A DNA stretch of 64,000 nt from Solirubrobacter pauli (GCF_003633755.1 NZ_RBIL01000001.1:1659426-1723425); one strand, 5' to 3'; shown: positions 30,915 to 39,397, counted from the first letter of the stretch. Made by a program: numbers and translations. Notes: generated by a model not told the origin, from the sequence alone.

Positions 30915-32285
30915 GTGACAGGCGGTCTCGGCCTGCGCGCCGCGATCGGAATCCCGGTCGGAGCGGCGGTCGCGTTCGCCCTCATCGGCGCCGGCTTCCT
31001 CAACTACGACACGGCGTACAGCCTGCTCTGGGGCGGGGACCTGCTGCACGGCCGCAAGCCGGACTTCGACGTGCCGCTCGCGCCCACGCCACACCCGCTC
31101 GCGACGCTGCTCGGGATGGCGCTCACCCCGTTCGGCGACGTCGGCCAGACGCTCTGGGTGATCATCGCCTTCCTGAGCCTCGGCGCGCTCGGCTGGGTGA
31201 CCTACGAACTGGGAGCGCACTGGTTCGGGCCGGCGGCCGGGATCGTCGCGGCGCTGTTGATCCTCACCCGCGTCCCGGTGCTGAGCTTCGGGGTGCGGGC
31301 GTACTTCGACATCCCGTACGTCGCGCTCGTGCTGGGCGCGATCCTCGCCGAGGCGCGCGGCAAGGACCCGCGCCTGGTCCTCACGCTGCTCGGCCTCGCC
31401 GGCTCGCTCCGGCCCGAGGCATGGGGCTTCGCGATCGTCTATGTCGCCTGGAAGCGCGACGCGCGCCTGATCCCGTGGGCGGCCGCCGCGCCCCTGATCT
31501 GGATGGCGCACGACCTCGTGATCGCGGGCAACCCGCTGCACAGCCTGCTCGACACGCAGGACAACGCGAAGGACCTCCAGCGGATCACCGGGCTCGACGA
31601 CGTGCCGCTGACCGTCCCACGACGGCTCGGCGAGATCCTGCGCGAGCCCGGCCTCCTAGGCGCGGCCGCCGGCGGCATCCTCGTGCTCGCGTTCATGCGC
31701 CGGCGCGCGGCGCTGCCGATCGCGGCGGGCTTCGTCTCGATCGGCGCCTTCTGCGTCCTCGCCGCCGCCGGCCTGCCGATCCTCGGCCGCTACCTGCTGC
31801 TGCCCGCCGCCCTGCTCGCGGTGTTCGCCGGCGCGGGCGTGTTCGGCTGGCTCATGCTCGACCGCGACCACCCCTGGCGCACCCGCTGGGCCGCGATCGG
31901 CGCGGTCACGATCCTCGTCGCGATCGTCTTCACACCCAGCCAGGTCGACCGGATCCAGAGCCTGCGCGGCGCGATGCACACGCAGCAGGACATCCTCGCC
32001 GACCTGCACGCCATCAGCGACGAGATCGCGTGCGAGCCGGTGGCCGTGCCGAACCACCGCCCGGTGCCCCACATCGCGCTGTGGACCGGGATCGCACCCG
32101 CCGAGATCGTCTCCGCACAGCTCGAGCAGCCGACGTCTGGCAGCTACATCGACCCGGCGACCGAGCGCGTGGAGCGCAACTTCACGCTCGACCCGCGTGA
32201 CCCGAAGCGCCTGACCGCGAGCGTGCCGGCCGGCTTCGAGGAGACAGCGCGCAACGCGAGCTGGGTGCTCGCGTCGCGCTGCTGA
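30915..32285 (+). CDS. Polytopic membrane protein, GT-C/GT39-like glycosyltransferase
   Basis: 456 residues from GTG 30915, about 10-11 hydrophobic helices in the first 380 residues and a soluble C-terminal domain of about 80. The first loop (NYDTAYSLLWGGDLLHGRKPDFDVPLAP in pieces) resembles the catalytic-Asp loop of GT-C lipid-linked sugar transferases such as ArnT/PMT. Lipid-carrier-dependent sugar transfer at the outer membrane face is therefore inferred. It sits between dnaX and the SRP RNA, on the opposite strand to both, and looks like an insertion into an otherwise conserved order. Confidence 0.72.
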   Translation: MTGGLGLRAAIGIPVGAAVAFALIGAGFLNYDTAYSLLWGGDLLHGRKPDFDVPLAPTPHPLATLLGMALTPFGDVGQTLWVIIAFLSLGALGWVTYELGAHWFGPAAGIVAALLILTRVPVLSFGVRAYFDIPYVALVLGAILAEARGKDPRLVLTLLGLAGSLRPEAWGFAIVYVAWKRDARLIPWAAAAPLIWMAHDLVIAGNPLHSLLDTQDNAKDLQRITGLDDVPLTVPRRLGEILREPGLLGAAAGGILVLAFMRRRAALPIAAGFVSIGAFCVLAAAGLPILGRYLLLPAALLAVFAGAGVFGWLMLDRDHPWRTRWAAIGAVTILVAIVFTPSQVDRIQSLRGAMHTQQDILADLHAISDEIACEPVAVPNHRPVPHIALWTGIAPAEIVSAQLEQPTSGSYIDPATERVERNFTLDPRDPKRLTASVPAGFEETARNASWVLASRC

Positions 32286-32297
32286 AGCCAAGGAAGT

Positions 32298-32566
32298 GGA
32301 CCGTGCACCCTTCGTCGAGGTCGGCCTCCAGGGACGCTCACCTCACTGACTCCGGTCAGGCGACCCCGACACGCCCACCGGTGACCGCTTAAGGCTGCTT
32401 CCTTCCGGACCTGACCTGGTTCACGGGCCGACGTCATGCGGGACCCAACCATCGACGCCGTGGCAGCGAACGTTGGCCTGGAGCCGTGCCCCTCGAAAGG
32501 GAATTCAGCCCCGCTAGAGCGGATTGCGGATACAGGGCACCGCTACCTCCCCGCCTAGCACGGTCC
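32298..32566 (-). ncRNA. ffs: Signal recognition particle RNA, large bacterial form with Alu domain
   Basis: About 269 nt. The 5' GGACCGTGC (32566-32558) pairs with the 3' GCACGGTCC (32306-32298). Reading the minus strand, the Alu-domain segment GGGGAGGTAGCGGTGCCCTG is near the 5' end. The SRP54-binding helix 8 with AGGTCCGGAAGGAAGCAGC is centred near 32400. Layout and length match the B. subtilis scRNA rather than the roughly 100-nt 4.5S form. It binds Ffh to target membrane proteins to SecYEG. It fills the whole gap between two coding genes. Confidence 0.97.
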
Positions 32567-32571
32567 GAGGC

Positions 32572-33042
32572 CTAGGCTAGCGCCTCGCGCAGCTTTCTGA
32601 GCGCGCGATAGACGCGACCCTCGATCTTGGTGAGCGGCTCGTCGAGCAGCGCGGCCATCTCGGGGACGGTCAGGGCGGCGCCGAACCGCAGCGCGATCGC
32701 CTCGCGCTCCTCGGCGGAGAGGACCGCCATCCCGCGCATCAGCTCGTCGCGGACCTCGACGTCGGCGAACACGTCGCGCCCCCGGTCGTCCTCGACCCGC
32801 TCATAGGCCCGCGACTCCGCGGCCGCACGGCGGACGTGGTCACGCAGGACGTTGAGCGCGATCGCGTACAGCCACGTCTTCGCCGACCCTTTCCGCGGGT
32901 TGAACCGCCCGCGCAGCGCCCGCTCGAACGCGTCCGCGAGCAGGTCCTCGGCCAGCCCGCGATCCCCCGTCCGGTAGGCGAGGAACGAGAAGAGCCCCGC
33001 GGCCTCCTCGGCGTACAACCGCTCGAATTGATCGTCGTCCAA
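32572..33042 (-). CDS. RNA polymerase sigma factor, sigma-70 family (ECF-like)
   Basis: 156 residues with only regions 2 and 4. Region 2 holds LFSFLAYRTGDRGLAEDLLADAFERAL and KTWLYAIALNVLRDHVRR. Region 4 holds LSAEEREAIALRFGAALTVPEMAALLDEPLTKIEGRVYRALRKL, in pieces, as HTH. The start is TTG 33042 with GAGAAATTT just ahead. It is divergent from a gene for an LPXTG protein with a sigma-partner-like N-terminus 45 bp away. The stop codon lies in the promoter of the SRP RNA. Confidence 0.93.
   Translation of the reverse strand: MDDDQFERLYAEEAAGLFSFLAYRTGDRGLAEDLLADAFERALRGRFNPRKGSAKTWLYAIALNVLRDHVRRAAAESRAYERVEDDRGRDVFADVEVRDELMRGMAVLSAEEREAIALRFGAALTVPEMAALLDEPLTKIEGRVYRALRKLREALA
32574..32579 (-). 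promoter_or_regulatory. -10 box TAGCCT of the SRP RNA
   Basis: Minus-strand TAGCCT is followed by 7 nt and then position 32566, the 5' end predicted independently from terminal pairing. The box lies inside the last codons of the sigma-factor gene. Confidence 0.6.
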
Positions 33043-33087
33043 AATTTCTCAGTCAGGAATCGGGGCCCAGCTTCGTATCAGTCTGTG

Positions 33088-33627
33088 ATGACCGAGTTCG
33101 ACGACGTCATTCGGCGCCTCGAGGACGAACGGCCGCAGGCCTCCGCCCGGGAGCTGGACGAGATCAAGCAGCGAGTTCGCCGCCGCGCGGCGAATCCCTC
33201 ACGGAAGGGGAACCAGTCCATGAAGTCCCGTTTTGCCATCCTCGCGATGCTGGTCACCGGCATGCTCTTCAGCACCGCCGGCGCCGGCCTGGCCGTCACC
33301 GGCCTGCAGTCGGGCGATGACGCCTCCGTCGCCCAGTACGCGACGCCCACGCCCGAGGGCGGCGTCCTGCCCGCCGAGGAGCAGAGCACGCCCAAGCCGA
33401 AGCCCACCGAGGAGACCGGTGTCGCCCCGGCCGAGGAGGAGTCCGCTCCGGCCCCCGCCCAGTCCGGCGTCGCCGGCGTCAATGAGGACCTCCAGCCGGC
33501 CCGCCAGGCCGAGGCCGGCACGAGCCAGCTCCCCTTCACCGGCTTCGCCGCGATCCCGGTCCTGGTCGGCGGCCTCGCGCTCCTGAGCGCCGGCCTCGTC
33601 CTGCGCCGCCGCACGCGCGACAACTAG
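33088..33627 (+). CDS. LPXTG wall-anchored protein with anti-sigma-like cytoplasmic N-terminus
   Basis: 179 residues. Residues 1-45 are charged and cytoplasmic (VIRRLEDERPQASARELDEIKQRVRRRA), resembling short anti-sigma or sigma-interacting leaders. Residues 49-70 are hydrophobic (FAILAMLVTGMLFSTAGAG). Residues 80-145 are a Pro/Glu/Thr spacer. LPFTG at 148-152 is followed by a hydrophobic helix and RRRTRDN, a complete sortase signal. ATG 46 (33223) is an alternative start giving a plain secreted wall protein. Divergent position next to the sigma gene suggests linked function. Confidence 0.8.
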   Translation: MTEFDDVIRRLEDERPQASARELDEIKQRVRRRAANPSRKGNQSMKSRFAILAMLVTGMLFSTAGAGLAVTGLQSGDDASVAQYATPTPEGGVLPAEEQSTPKPKPTEETGVAPAEEESAPAPAQSGVAGVNEDLQPARQAEAGTSQLPFTGFAAIPVLVGGLALLSAGLVLRRRTRDN

Positions 33628-33860
33628 CCGCGCCGACCGCGTGGGCGAGCCCGGCTCGCCCACGCGCTGCGTGACCGCCGCACTCGCGCCTGGACTTCGC
33701 GCGGTGCCGCAACCGCACCCCGACGGACATCGCCGCCCGTCGCCAGGCTGAGGCGTCGCCTGCCGCGCCACCGCAGTCGTGCCGCCGCGCGTCGCGCCGG
33801 GTCGCCACGTCGCCGCGCCATCGCCGCGCCGTCTCCCCGTCGCGCCACCGCGCCACCGCC

Positions 33861-33924
33861 CCGCCGCGCCGTCGCCCCGCCGCGCCACCGCCCCGCCGCG
33901 CCACCGCTCCGCCGCGCCGTCGCC
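33861..33924. repeat. Four 16-bp tandem repeats
   Basis: Four adjacent units CCGCCGCGCC(GT/AC)CGC(C/T) at 33861, 33877, 33893 and 33909, alternating GT and AC at two positions. Degenerate copies continue on both sides. There are no spacers, so this is not a CRISPR array. Confidence 0.85.
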
Positions 33925-33975
33925 CCGTCGCCCCGCCGCGGCGTCGCCGCGGCGCTTTGCGCTGCGCTGCCGCGT

Positions 33976-34143
33976 CCGGGGAGCACACCGTCGGGCGTCC
34001 CCGGGACGCGCGCGCGGCCCGCGCCCGGGCGCAATCCGGCGCAGCCGCTCACCCGCACAAGAGCGCACCGGCGCCCGGCGGGTCAAGCGGCTCGCCGCGA
34101 AGCGCGAGTTGCTTGACGCGCCGCCCGACGGTGTGCTCCCCGG
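33976..34143. repeat. 22-bp perfect terminal inverted repeats, MITE-like
   Basis: The 22 bases at 33976-33997 are the exact reverse complement of 34122-34143 (core GAGCACACCGTCGGGCG and its complement), enclosing 124 bp that hold a further 7-bp inverted pair and GC-rich stems. No transposase and no clear target duplication are visible. A small non-autonomous element or a structured RNA locus are both possible. Confidence 0.6.
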
Positions 34144-34206
34144 CGCGAACACGCACACAATCGCGCCACCCGCGCTGAACGCCACGCCGACACCACACGC
34201 ATCCAC

Positions 34207-36222
34207 TCAGCCGCCCGGCAGCTTCGCCCTCGCCGCGGCGCGGAAGCGCTCGCCCGGGTCGTCGGAGTCGAGGGCCTTGGCCAGGTCGGTGGCCATCGGC
34301 TCGAGCGGGTTGAGGCGAACGGCCTCGGCCGCCATGGGGCGCGGGTCCTGGCCGGCGATGGCCTGGGCGACGGCGAGGCCGTAGGCGTAGCGCCAGTTGT
34401 CGGGGTCGCGGTCGCGGGCGTCGCGCATCGACTCGACGCCGAGGGCGTAGGCGCCGCCCCGGAGGTTGCAGTAGCCGATCAGCTCGTAGGGCTCGGGGGC
34501 GATCGGGAAGCGGTCGCGGGAGGTGAGAGCGCGGTCGACGGCCGTGGCGCAGTCGCCGCGGGAGAAGGCGCGCGACGCCGCGGTCAGCGAGGAGTCCGCG
34601 CTGGCGACCAGCCACGGCGTGACCGCCACGAGCAGCAGCGCGATGCCGCACAGGACGCGGGCGGTGCGGCCCGGGGCCCGGCTGCGCCCCGCGCCGATCG
34701 GCGCGGCGACGATCACGCCGGCCGCCGCGAAGAACCAGACGAACAGCGACGGCATCTCCCAGTCCCAGTCCGTGCAGGCGTGGAACAGCAGGGCGATCGC
34801 GGCCGCGGCGAAGGCGGCGTGCGCGTCGCGGTCCTCGCGGCCTCGTGGGAACGCGCGCCGCAGCGCCACGGCCAGCGGCGTCAGCAGCGCCACCAACAGC
34901 AGCGCGAGCCCGACGACGCCGAGCTCGGCGAGCGTCTCCAGCACGATCGAGTGCGCGTCACGGATCACGTAGAAGAACGGCCGGCGCTGCTCCCACTCGA
35001 GCTCGAAGGTCCCGGCGCCCGTGCCGACCAGGCGGTGGTCGGCCCAGGTGTCGAGCGCGACCTCCCAGAAGTCGAGCCGGCCGTTGTTGCCGACCTGCAG
35101 CAGGCGGTCACGCGCGTCGCCGGTGTCGGGCACCACGTTGCCCGTGCGGAAGGAGTCCAGCGCGCGATCTACGCGGCCGGGCACGTCGACCCACAGCAGC
35201 GCCGCCAGCGCCACCAGCACGACGGCGACCAACGCCCCTGCGCGCTCGCCCGGCCGTTGCGGCCCCTTCCCACGCAGGCTGCCGTGCAGGCGCGGCTCGA
35301 GGCGCTCGGCCAGCAGCCGCAGCCCCGCGGCGGCGGCGACCATCAGCACGAGCACGAGCGCCACCCGGTGCCCCTGCCCTGGCCCCGCGCCCTCCGCGTA
35401 GCGCTCCGTGCCCAGGGCCGAGGCCCGGTAGGCCACCCAGAGCACGATCGCCGTCGGGGGCGCCGCCGCCACTAGCGCGAGCAGCACGCCGATCGTCCGC
35501 GTGCAGATCACGAAGAGGACGAGGCCGAGCACGCAGGCGGCGATCGCCCCGCGGCTGAACGACAGGTACAGCGCGACGGCGCCGATCGGCAGCGCGGCGG
35601 CGCCCACCGCACGCATCACCCGCCCCTGCTGCGCCCCCGCCGCGGTCGTGAAGGCGAGCAGCACCGCGAGCGCGCTCGCCATGCCCATCGCGTTCCAGTA
35701 GGTGAGCGGGAACGCGAGCCGCTCGGCGACGAAACGGCCCGATGTCGGGAACACGTCAGGCGCGAGCCGGCTCGCGAGCCCGGCCACGCAGACGACCACG
35801 AACGCCCCCAGCAGCCAGCGCAGCAGGACCATCAACGTCCGCGGCCCGCGCGGGGCCATCGCGAACAGCACCAGGACCTCGAGGTAGAGGAGCGCGCGGT
35901 CGAACTCGACGGTCGCCCGGGCGGGCGCGTCCGACCACACCGCGGACAGCAGCGCGAGGCTCGCGTACCCCGCCGCGCCGAGCGCTGTAACGGCGGCGAG
36001 ACGACTCCAACCGGCGAACGGCTCCTCCGCCAGTGTCACCCGCAAGACCAACGCGATCGCGCCCGCGACGGCCGCGATCGCGGTGATCGCCGGGAAGAAG
36101 CCGCCGGCGCGGAACGCCAGGAGCAGCGTCAAAACCGCCGCAAATGGCGCTGGAGCGTGGTGCGCGAGCCGTCGCGCACGCGCCCGCCGGGTGTCTGCGC
36201 TGGGCGCGAGGTCTGAAGTCAT
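34207..36222 (-). CDS. O-antigen ligase/polymerase-family membrane protein (Wzy/WaaL) with TPR-like tail
   Basis: 671 residues. About 12 transmembrane helices; the Wzy_C region contains LYLSFSRGAIAAC, then a large extracytoplasmic loop with NNGRLDFWEVALDTWADHRLVGTGAGTFE and the His of RDAHSIVLETLAELGVVG. The last about 130 residues (SRAFSRGDCATAVDRAL...) resemble TPR helices. Such proteins polymerise or ligate undecaprenyl-linked glycans. It is divergent from the EPS initiating transferase across 264 bp. It is probably part of the EPS locus. Confidence 0.88.
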   Translation of the reverse strand: MTSDLAPSADTRRARARRLAHHAPAPFAAVLTLLLAFRAGGFFPAITAIAAVAGAIALVLRVTLAEEPFAGWSRLAAVTALGAAGYASLALLSAVWSDAPARATVEFDRALLYLEVLVLFAMAPRGPRTLMVLLRWLLGAFVVVCVAGLASRLAPDVFPTSGRFVAERLAFPLTYWNAMGMASALAVLLAFTTAAGAQQGRVMRAVGAAALPIGAVALYLSFSRGAIAACVLGLVLFVICTRTIGVLLALVAAAPPTAIVLWVAYRASALGTERYAEGAGPGQGHRVALVLVLMVAAAAGLRLLAERLEPRLHGSLRGKGPQRPGERAGALVAVVLVALAALLWVDVPGRVDRALDSFRTGNVVPDTGDARDRLLQVGNNGRLDFWEVALDTWADHRLVGTGAGTFELEWEQRRPFFYVIRDAHSIVLETLAELGVVGLALLLVALLTPLAVALRRAFPRGREDRDAHAAFAAAAIALLFHACTDWDWEMPSLFVWFFAAAGVIVAAPIGAGRSRAPGRTARVLCGIALLLVAVTPWLVASADSSLTAASRAFSRGDCATAVDRALTSRDRFPIAPEPYELIGYCNLRGGAYALGVESMRDARDRDPDNWRYAYGLAVAQAIAGQDPRPMAAEAVRLNPLEPMATDLAKALDSDDPGERFRAAARAKLPGG

Positions 36223-36244
36223 GGGTTGCGAGGAAGGGCCAAAA

Positions 36245-36263
36245 ATCCGTCATACGGACGGAT
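36245..36263. promoter_or_regulatory. Inverted repeat ATCCGT-N7-ACGGAT
   Basis: Arms at 36245-36250 and 36258-36263, with an overlapping TCCGT-CAT-ACGGA. It lies 23 bp upstream of the Wzy-like gene in the divergent gap and is a candidate operator. Confidence 0.4.
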
Positions 36264-36367
36264 GTACTGGTTGAGTACCGCCGTGGCCGACCGCACAATC
36301 ATCCCTGGACACGACCAGATTTGACGCCAGGCGCGTGGAGGCGCTGAAAGATCGTGTGTTGGTCCAC

Positions 36368-36397
36368 CGAAACAACGAAACAACGAGTATCTATAGT
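36368..36397 (+). promoter_or_regulatory. Probable promoter of the EPS operon
   Basis: TATAGT (36392-36397) is a good -10. Seventeen bases upstream is GAAACA within two tandem CGAAACAA copies (36368-36375, 36376-36383), which may bind an activator. The leader to GTG 36487 would be about 80 nt. Confidence 0.45.
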
Positions 36398-36486
36398 CCG
36401 AATTTGGGTACGGCGCCCCATGCGGAGGGACGCAGGCCCGTGTTGAGGTTCGAGGACGGCGCGGCAGAAGGGGCGTAGGCGGAGGC

Positions 36487-37968
36487 GTGAGCGAACAACT
36501 GGCAACCACCGAGATGCTCTCGGGAAGGCTGGAGCTGCAACCGGCAGCGCGTCGGCGGGCGACCGCCGCCGGTCGCGCCAATCGGCTGCGAACGCTCGCA
36601 CTCCTCGGTGTCGATGCCATCGCCATGCTGCTCGCCGTCATCGGCGCGCACGCCTGGAGCACGCAACCGCTGCGCGACGGCGTCGCCCTGGCCGCGGTGC
36701 TCGGCACGATGACCGCGTTCGCCGCCGCCGGCTGCTACCGGCCGCGCGCCACGCTCCCCACCCGCGATGAGCGCCGCACGCTGCTCGTGGTCCCCGCCCT
36801 GGTCGTGATGTTCGCCGCGGCCTTCGAGCTGGCGACCACGCATCCGGGCGCCGGCGACGCCGGCGTGCGCCTGTGGCTGTTGGTGGCCACGCTCGTCGGC
36901 ACCGCCCGGCTCGGCGTGGCGGGAGCGGAGGCGATCGTCCGTCGCACGGGCACGCCGACCACCCGCGCGACGCTCATCGTCGGCGCCGGGCAGGTCGGCC
37001 AGACGCTCGCGCAGCGCCTGACCGCCGAGCCGCAGTTCGGCCTGCAGCCGATCGGCTTCCTCGACAAGGAGCCGCTCGACGAGGGCGAGAGCGACCTCGA
37101 GCTGCCCGTGCTGGGCGCCTCCTGGGACCTGGAGGACGTCATCGCCTCCCACGACGTCCAGCACGTCGTCGTCGCGTTCTCGACCGCCCCGCCGTCGGTC
37201 GTCCTGGACATCGTGCGCCGCTGCTGGGCGCTCGGCGTGGACGTGATGGTCGTCCCGCGCCTGTTCGAGGTCGAGGGCCGCCGCACGCGCGTCGAGCACC
37301 TCGGCGCGCTGCCGATCGTCGCGCTCAACCCGTCCGACCCGCGCTCGTGGCAGTTCACGGTCAAGTACGCGATCGACCGCGTCATCGCCTCGATCGCGCT
37401 ACTGGCGCTCTCGCCCCTGTTCGCCGCCCTCGCGCTCGGCGTCAAGCTCAGCTCGCCCGGCCCCGTCTTCTTCAAGCAGCGCCGCGTCGGCCTCGACGGC
37501 CACGTCTTCGACATGCTCAAGTTCCGGACGATGAAGGGCTCGCCGGACACCCGCGGCGAGAACGACGCCGCCTGGGCGATGGCGGCGCTCGGCCTGGACG
37601 GCGCCGAGAAGACCGAGGGCGAGGACCGCCGGACCCGCTTCGGCACCTTCCTGCGCCGCTGCTCGCTGGACGAGCTGCCGCAGCTGCTCAATGTTGCTCG
37701 CGGCGACATGTCGCTCATCGGCCCGCGCCCGGAGCGCTCCCACTACGTGGAGCAGTTCGAGGACGCCATCTACCGCTACCCTGACCGCCACCGCGTCAAG
37801 TCGGGGCTGACCGGGTGGGCACAGGTGAACGGGCTCCGAGGAGAGACCTCATTGCAAGACCGGATCGAGTGGGACAATTTCTACATCGAGAACTGGAGTC
37901 CCCTTCTCGACCTGAAGATCGTCGCCAAGACGATCCCGGCCTTGCTCTTCGCCCGTGGCGACCGCTGA
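36487..37968 (+). CDS. Polyprenyl-phosphate sugar-1-phosphate transferase (EPS initiation)
   Basis: 493 residues. Four to five N-terminal membrane helices, a central CoA-binding-like Rossmann region (TLIVGAGQVGQTLAQRL), and a C-terminal bacterial sugar-transferase domain from about 300. That domain holds the reentrant helix, SSPGPVFFKQRRVGLDG, MLKFRTM, SLDELPQLLNV, MSLIGPRPERSHYVEQF and VKSGLTGWAQVNGLRGE. It transfers a sugar phosphate to undecaprenyl phosphate. GTG 36487 is followed by GTG 37955 of the copolymerase 14 bp before its stop, so the two genes overlap. Confidence 0.94.
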   Translation: MSEQLATTEMLSGRLELQPAARRRATAAGRANRLRTLALLGVDAIAMLLAVIGAHAWSTQPLRDGVALAAVLGTMTAFAAAGCYRPRATLPTRDERRTLLVVPALVVMFAAAFELATTHPGAGDAGVRLWLLVATLVGTARLGVAGAEAIVRRTGTPTTRATLIVGAGQVGQTLAQRLTAEPQFGLQPIGFLDKEPLDEGESDLELPVLGASWDLEDVIASHDVQHVVVAFSTAPPSVVLDIVRRCWALGVDVMVVPRLFEVEGRRTRVEHLGALPIVALNPSDPRSWQFTVKYAIDRVIASIALLALSPLFAALALGVKLSSPGPVFFKQRRVGLDGHVFDMLKFRTMKGSPDTRGENDAAWAMAALGLDGAEKTEGEDRRTRFGTFLRRCSLDELPQLLNVARGDMSLIGPRPERSHYVEQFEDAIYRYPDRHRVKSGLTGWAQVNGLRGETSLQDRIEWDNFYIENWSPLLDLKIVAKTIPALLFARGDR

Positions 37969-39397
37969 CCCTCTGACCGCTTCATCCGGACGCCGCTCGG
38001 CGGCCGACGACATCCTCGGGATCGTGTGGCGCCGCCGCTGGACGGCGCTCACCGCGTTCGTGGCCGTGCTGGCCTCCGTCGCCGCGATCACCGCCACGCT
38101 CACGCCCGCCTATGAGGCCACGGCGTACATGCTCGTGACGCCGAGCCGCCCCGTCTCCTCGGACTTCGAGCAGACGCAGATCTCCTCCGCGCTGCTGACC
38201 ACGTTCGAGCAGCTGCTGCAGACGCAGAACCTCGCCGACGAGGTCGAGCGCCGCGTCGGCAACCGCGGCGGGATGCCGCCGGAGCCCCGGGACGCGCTCA
38301 CCGTCGAGGGCGTCACGGACTCCCAGCTCCTGCGGGTGACCGCCGAGGCGGAGACGCCCGAGGCCGCCCAACTGCTCGCCAACACCTACACCCAGGTCTT
38401 CCAGGAGCGCACGCGCCAGCTCGCGTCCTCCGGCGCGTCGACCGGCAAGGCCAGCGTCGCGGAGCCCGCGACGCTGCCCAAGACCGCCGTCCGCCCGCGC
38501 CCGAAGCTCTACCTCGCGGCCGGCGCGCTGCTCGCGGCGCTCGCGGCCGTCGCCGCCGCACTCGCCGCCCACCGCCTGGACCGCCGCCTCGAGATCACCG
38601 ACTCGATGACCGACGTGCTCGGCCTGCCGATCATCGGCCGGATCCCGCAGGGCTCGCTGGCCGACCTCGAGCAGCTGCTGCAGGGCGAGCGGCTCGAGAC
38701 GCGCGACGCCCGGGCCGCGGCGGAGAGCTTCCGGCTCGTGCTCGCCAACCTCACGTTCGCGAACGTCGGCCGCCGCCCGCGCTCGGTCGCGATCGTCTCC
38801 TCGGACGAGCAGGAGGGCAAGTCGACCGTCGCGCTCAGCGTCGGCCGTGCCGCCGGCGAGCTGGACCTGCCGACCCTGCTCGTGGAGGCCGACCTGCGCC
38901 GCCCGAGCCTCGCCAGCAAGAGCGGCGCGTGGGTGAACTCGCCGCGCGGCTTCTCGAGCATGCTCGTGAGCGGGTCCTCGATGGGCGAGGCGGTCTGGCC
39001 GATCGCCGACTCGAGCATGGACCTCCTGCCCGCCGGCCCGCTGCCGCCCAACCCCGCGGCGCTGCTCGGCTCGGAGGCGCTGACCGACTTCGACCGCGAG
39101 GCGCGCTCGCGCTACGAGCTCGTCCTCTACGACACGCCGCCGCTGTCGGTGGCCGCCGACGCGTCCCTGATCGCGTCCGTCGTCGAGGGCGTCGTGCTCG
39201 TCGTGGACGCCCGCAAGACGCAGCGCCGTCTGGCCGAGCAGGCCGTCGACCAGCTGCGCCGCGCGCAGGCGACGATCTTCGGCGTGGTGGTCAACCGCGT
39301 TGATCCTGGCCCCTTCACGTCCGGCTACTACGCCGAGGGACCGCCCCAGGAGCAGACCGACGGACACCCCGGGCGCTCCGTCAAAAGTTCACGCTGA
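37955..39397 (+). CDS. Wzz/BY-kinase polysaccharide copolymerase
   Basis: 480 residues. Wzz chain-length domain with membrane helices at about 30-50 and 185-205. The cytoplasmic ATPase has Walker A SSDEQEGKST (K289), Walker A' LLVEADLRRP and Walker B-like YELVLYDTPP. It is a single-chain copolymerase/tyrosine-kinase-like protein, as in CpsCD fusions. The usual C-terminal tyrosine cluster is nearly absent (only GYYAEGPP remains), so autophosphorylation may be limited. A PHP phosphatase of the CpsB type is encoded at 51.9 kb. Confidence 0.9.
   Translation: MATADPLTASSGRRSAADDILGIVWRRRWTALTAFVAVLASVAAITATLTPAYEATAYMLVTPSRPVSSDFEQTQISSALLTTFEQLLQTQNLADEVERRVGNRGGMPPEPRDALTVEGVTDSQLLRVTAEAETPEAAQLLANTYTQVFQERTRQLASSGASTGKASVAEPATLPKTAVRPRPKLYLAAGALLAALAAVAAALAAHRLDRRLEITDSMTDVLGLPIIGRIPQGSLADLEQLLQGERLETRDARAAAESFRLVLANLTFANVGRRPRSVAIVSSDEQEGKSTVALSVGRAAGELDLPTLLVEADLRRPSLASKSGAWVNSPRGFSSMLVSGSSMGEAVWPIADSSMDLLPAGPLPPNPAALLGSEALTDFDREARSRYELVLYDTPPLSVAADASLIASVVEGVVLVVDARKTQRRLAEQAVDQLRRAQATIFGVVVNRVDPGPFTSGYYAEGPPQEQTDGHPGRSVKSSR

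Larger units (their letters stand above)
33628..34206. other. Gene-free repeat-rich island
   Basis: 579 bp without a credible gene. It contains a GCCGCGCC-type low-complexity tract (about 33780-33960), a 22-bp inverted repeat pair (33976-34143) and a smaller inverted repeat GTCAAGC / GCTTGAC (34082-34088, 34111-34117). Open frames across it are compositional artefacts of the repeats. Confidence 0.7.

Noticed and set aside
32350-32455. Short 4.5S-type SRP RNA
   Set aside because: The flanking Alu segment and perfect terminal pairing show the large form, 32298-32566.
33780-33960. CRISPR array
   Set aside because: The units are directly adjacent without spacers and vary in length outside the four clean copies; no cas genes.
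33199-34206. Minus-strand frame of about 335 codons through the repeat island
   Set aside because: It is a read-out of GC repeats (GRRRGDGAA-type sequence) and antisense to the LPXTG gene; no domain, no RBS.
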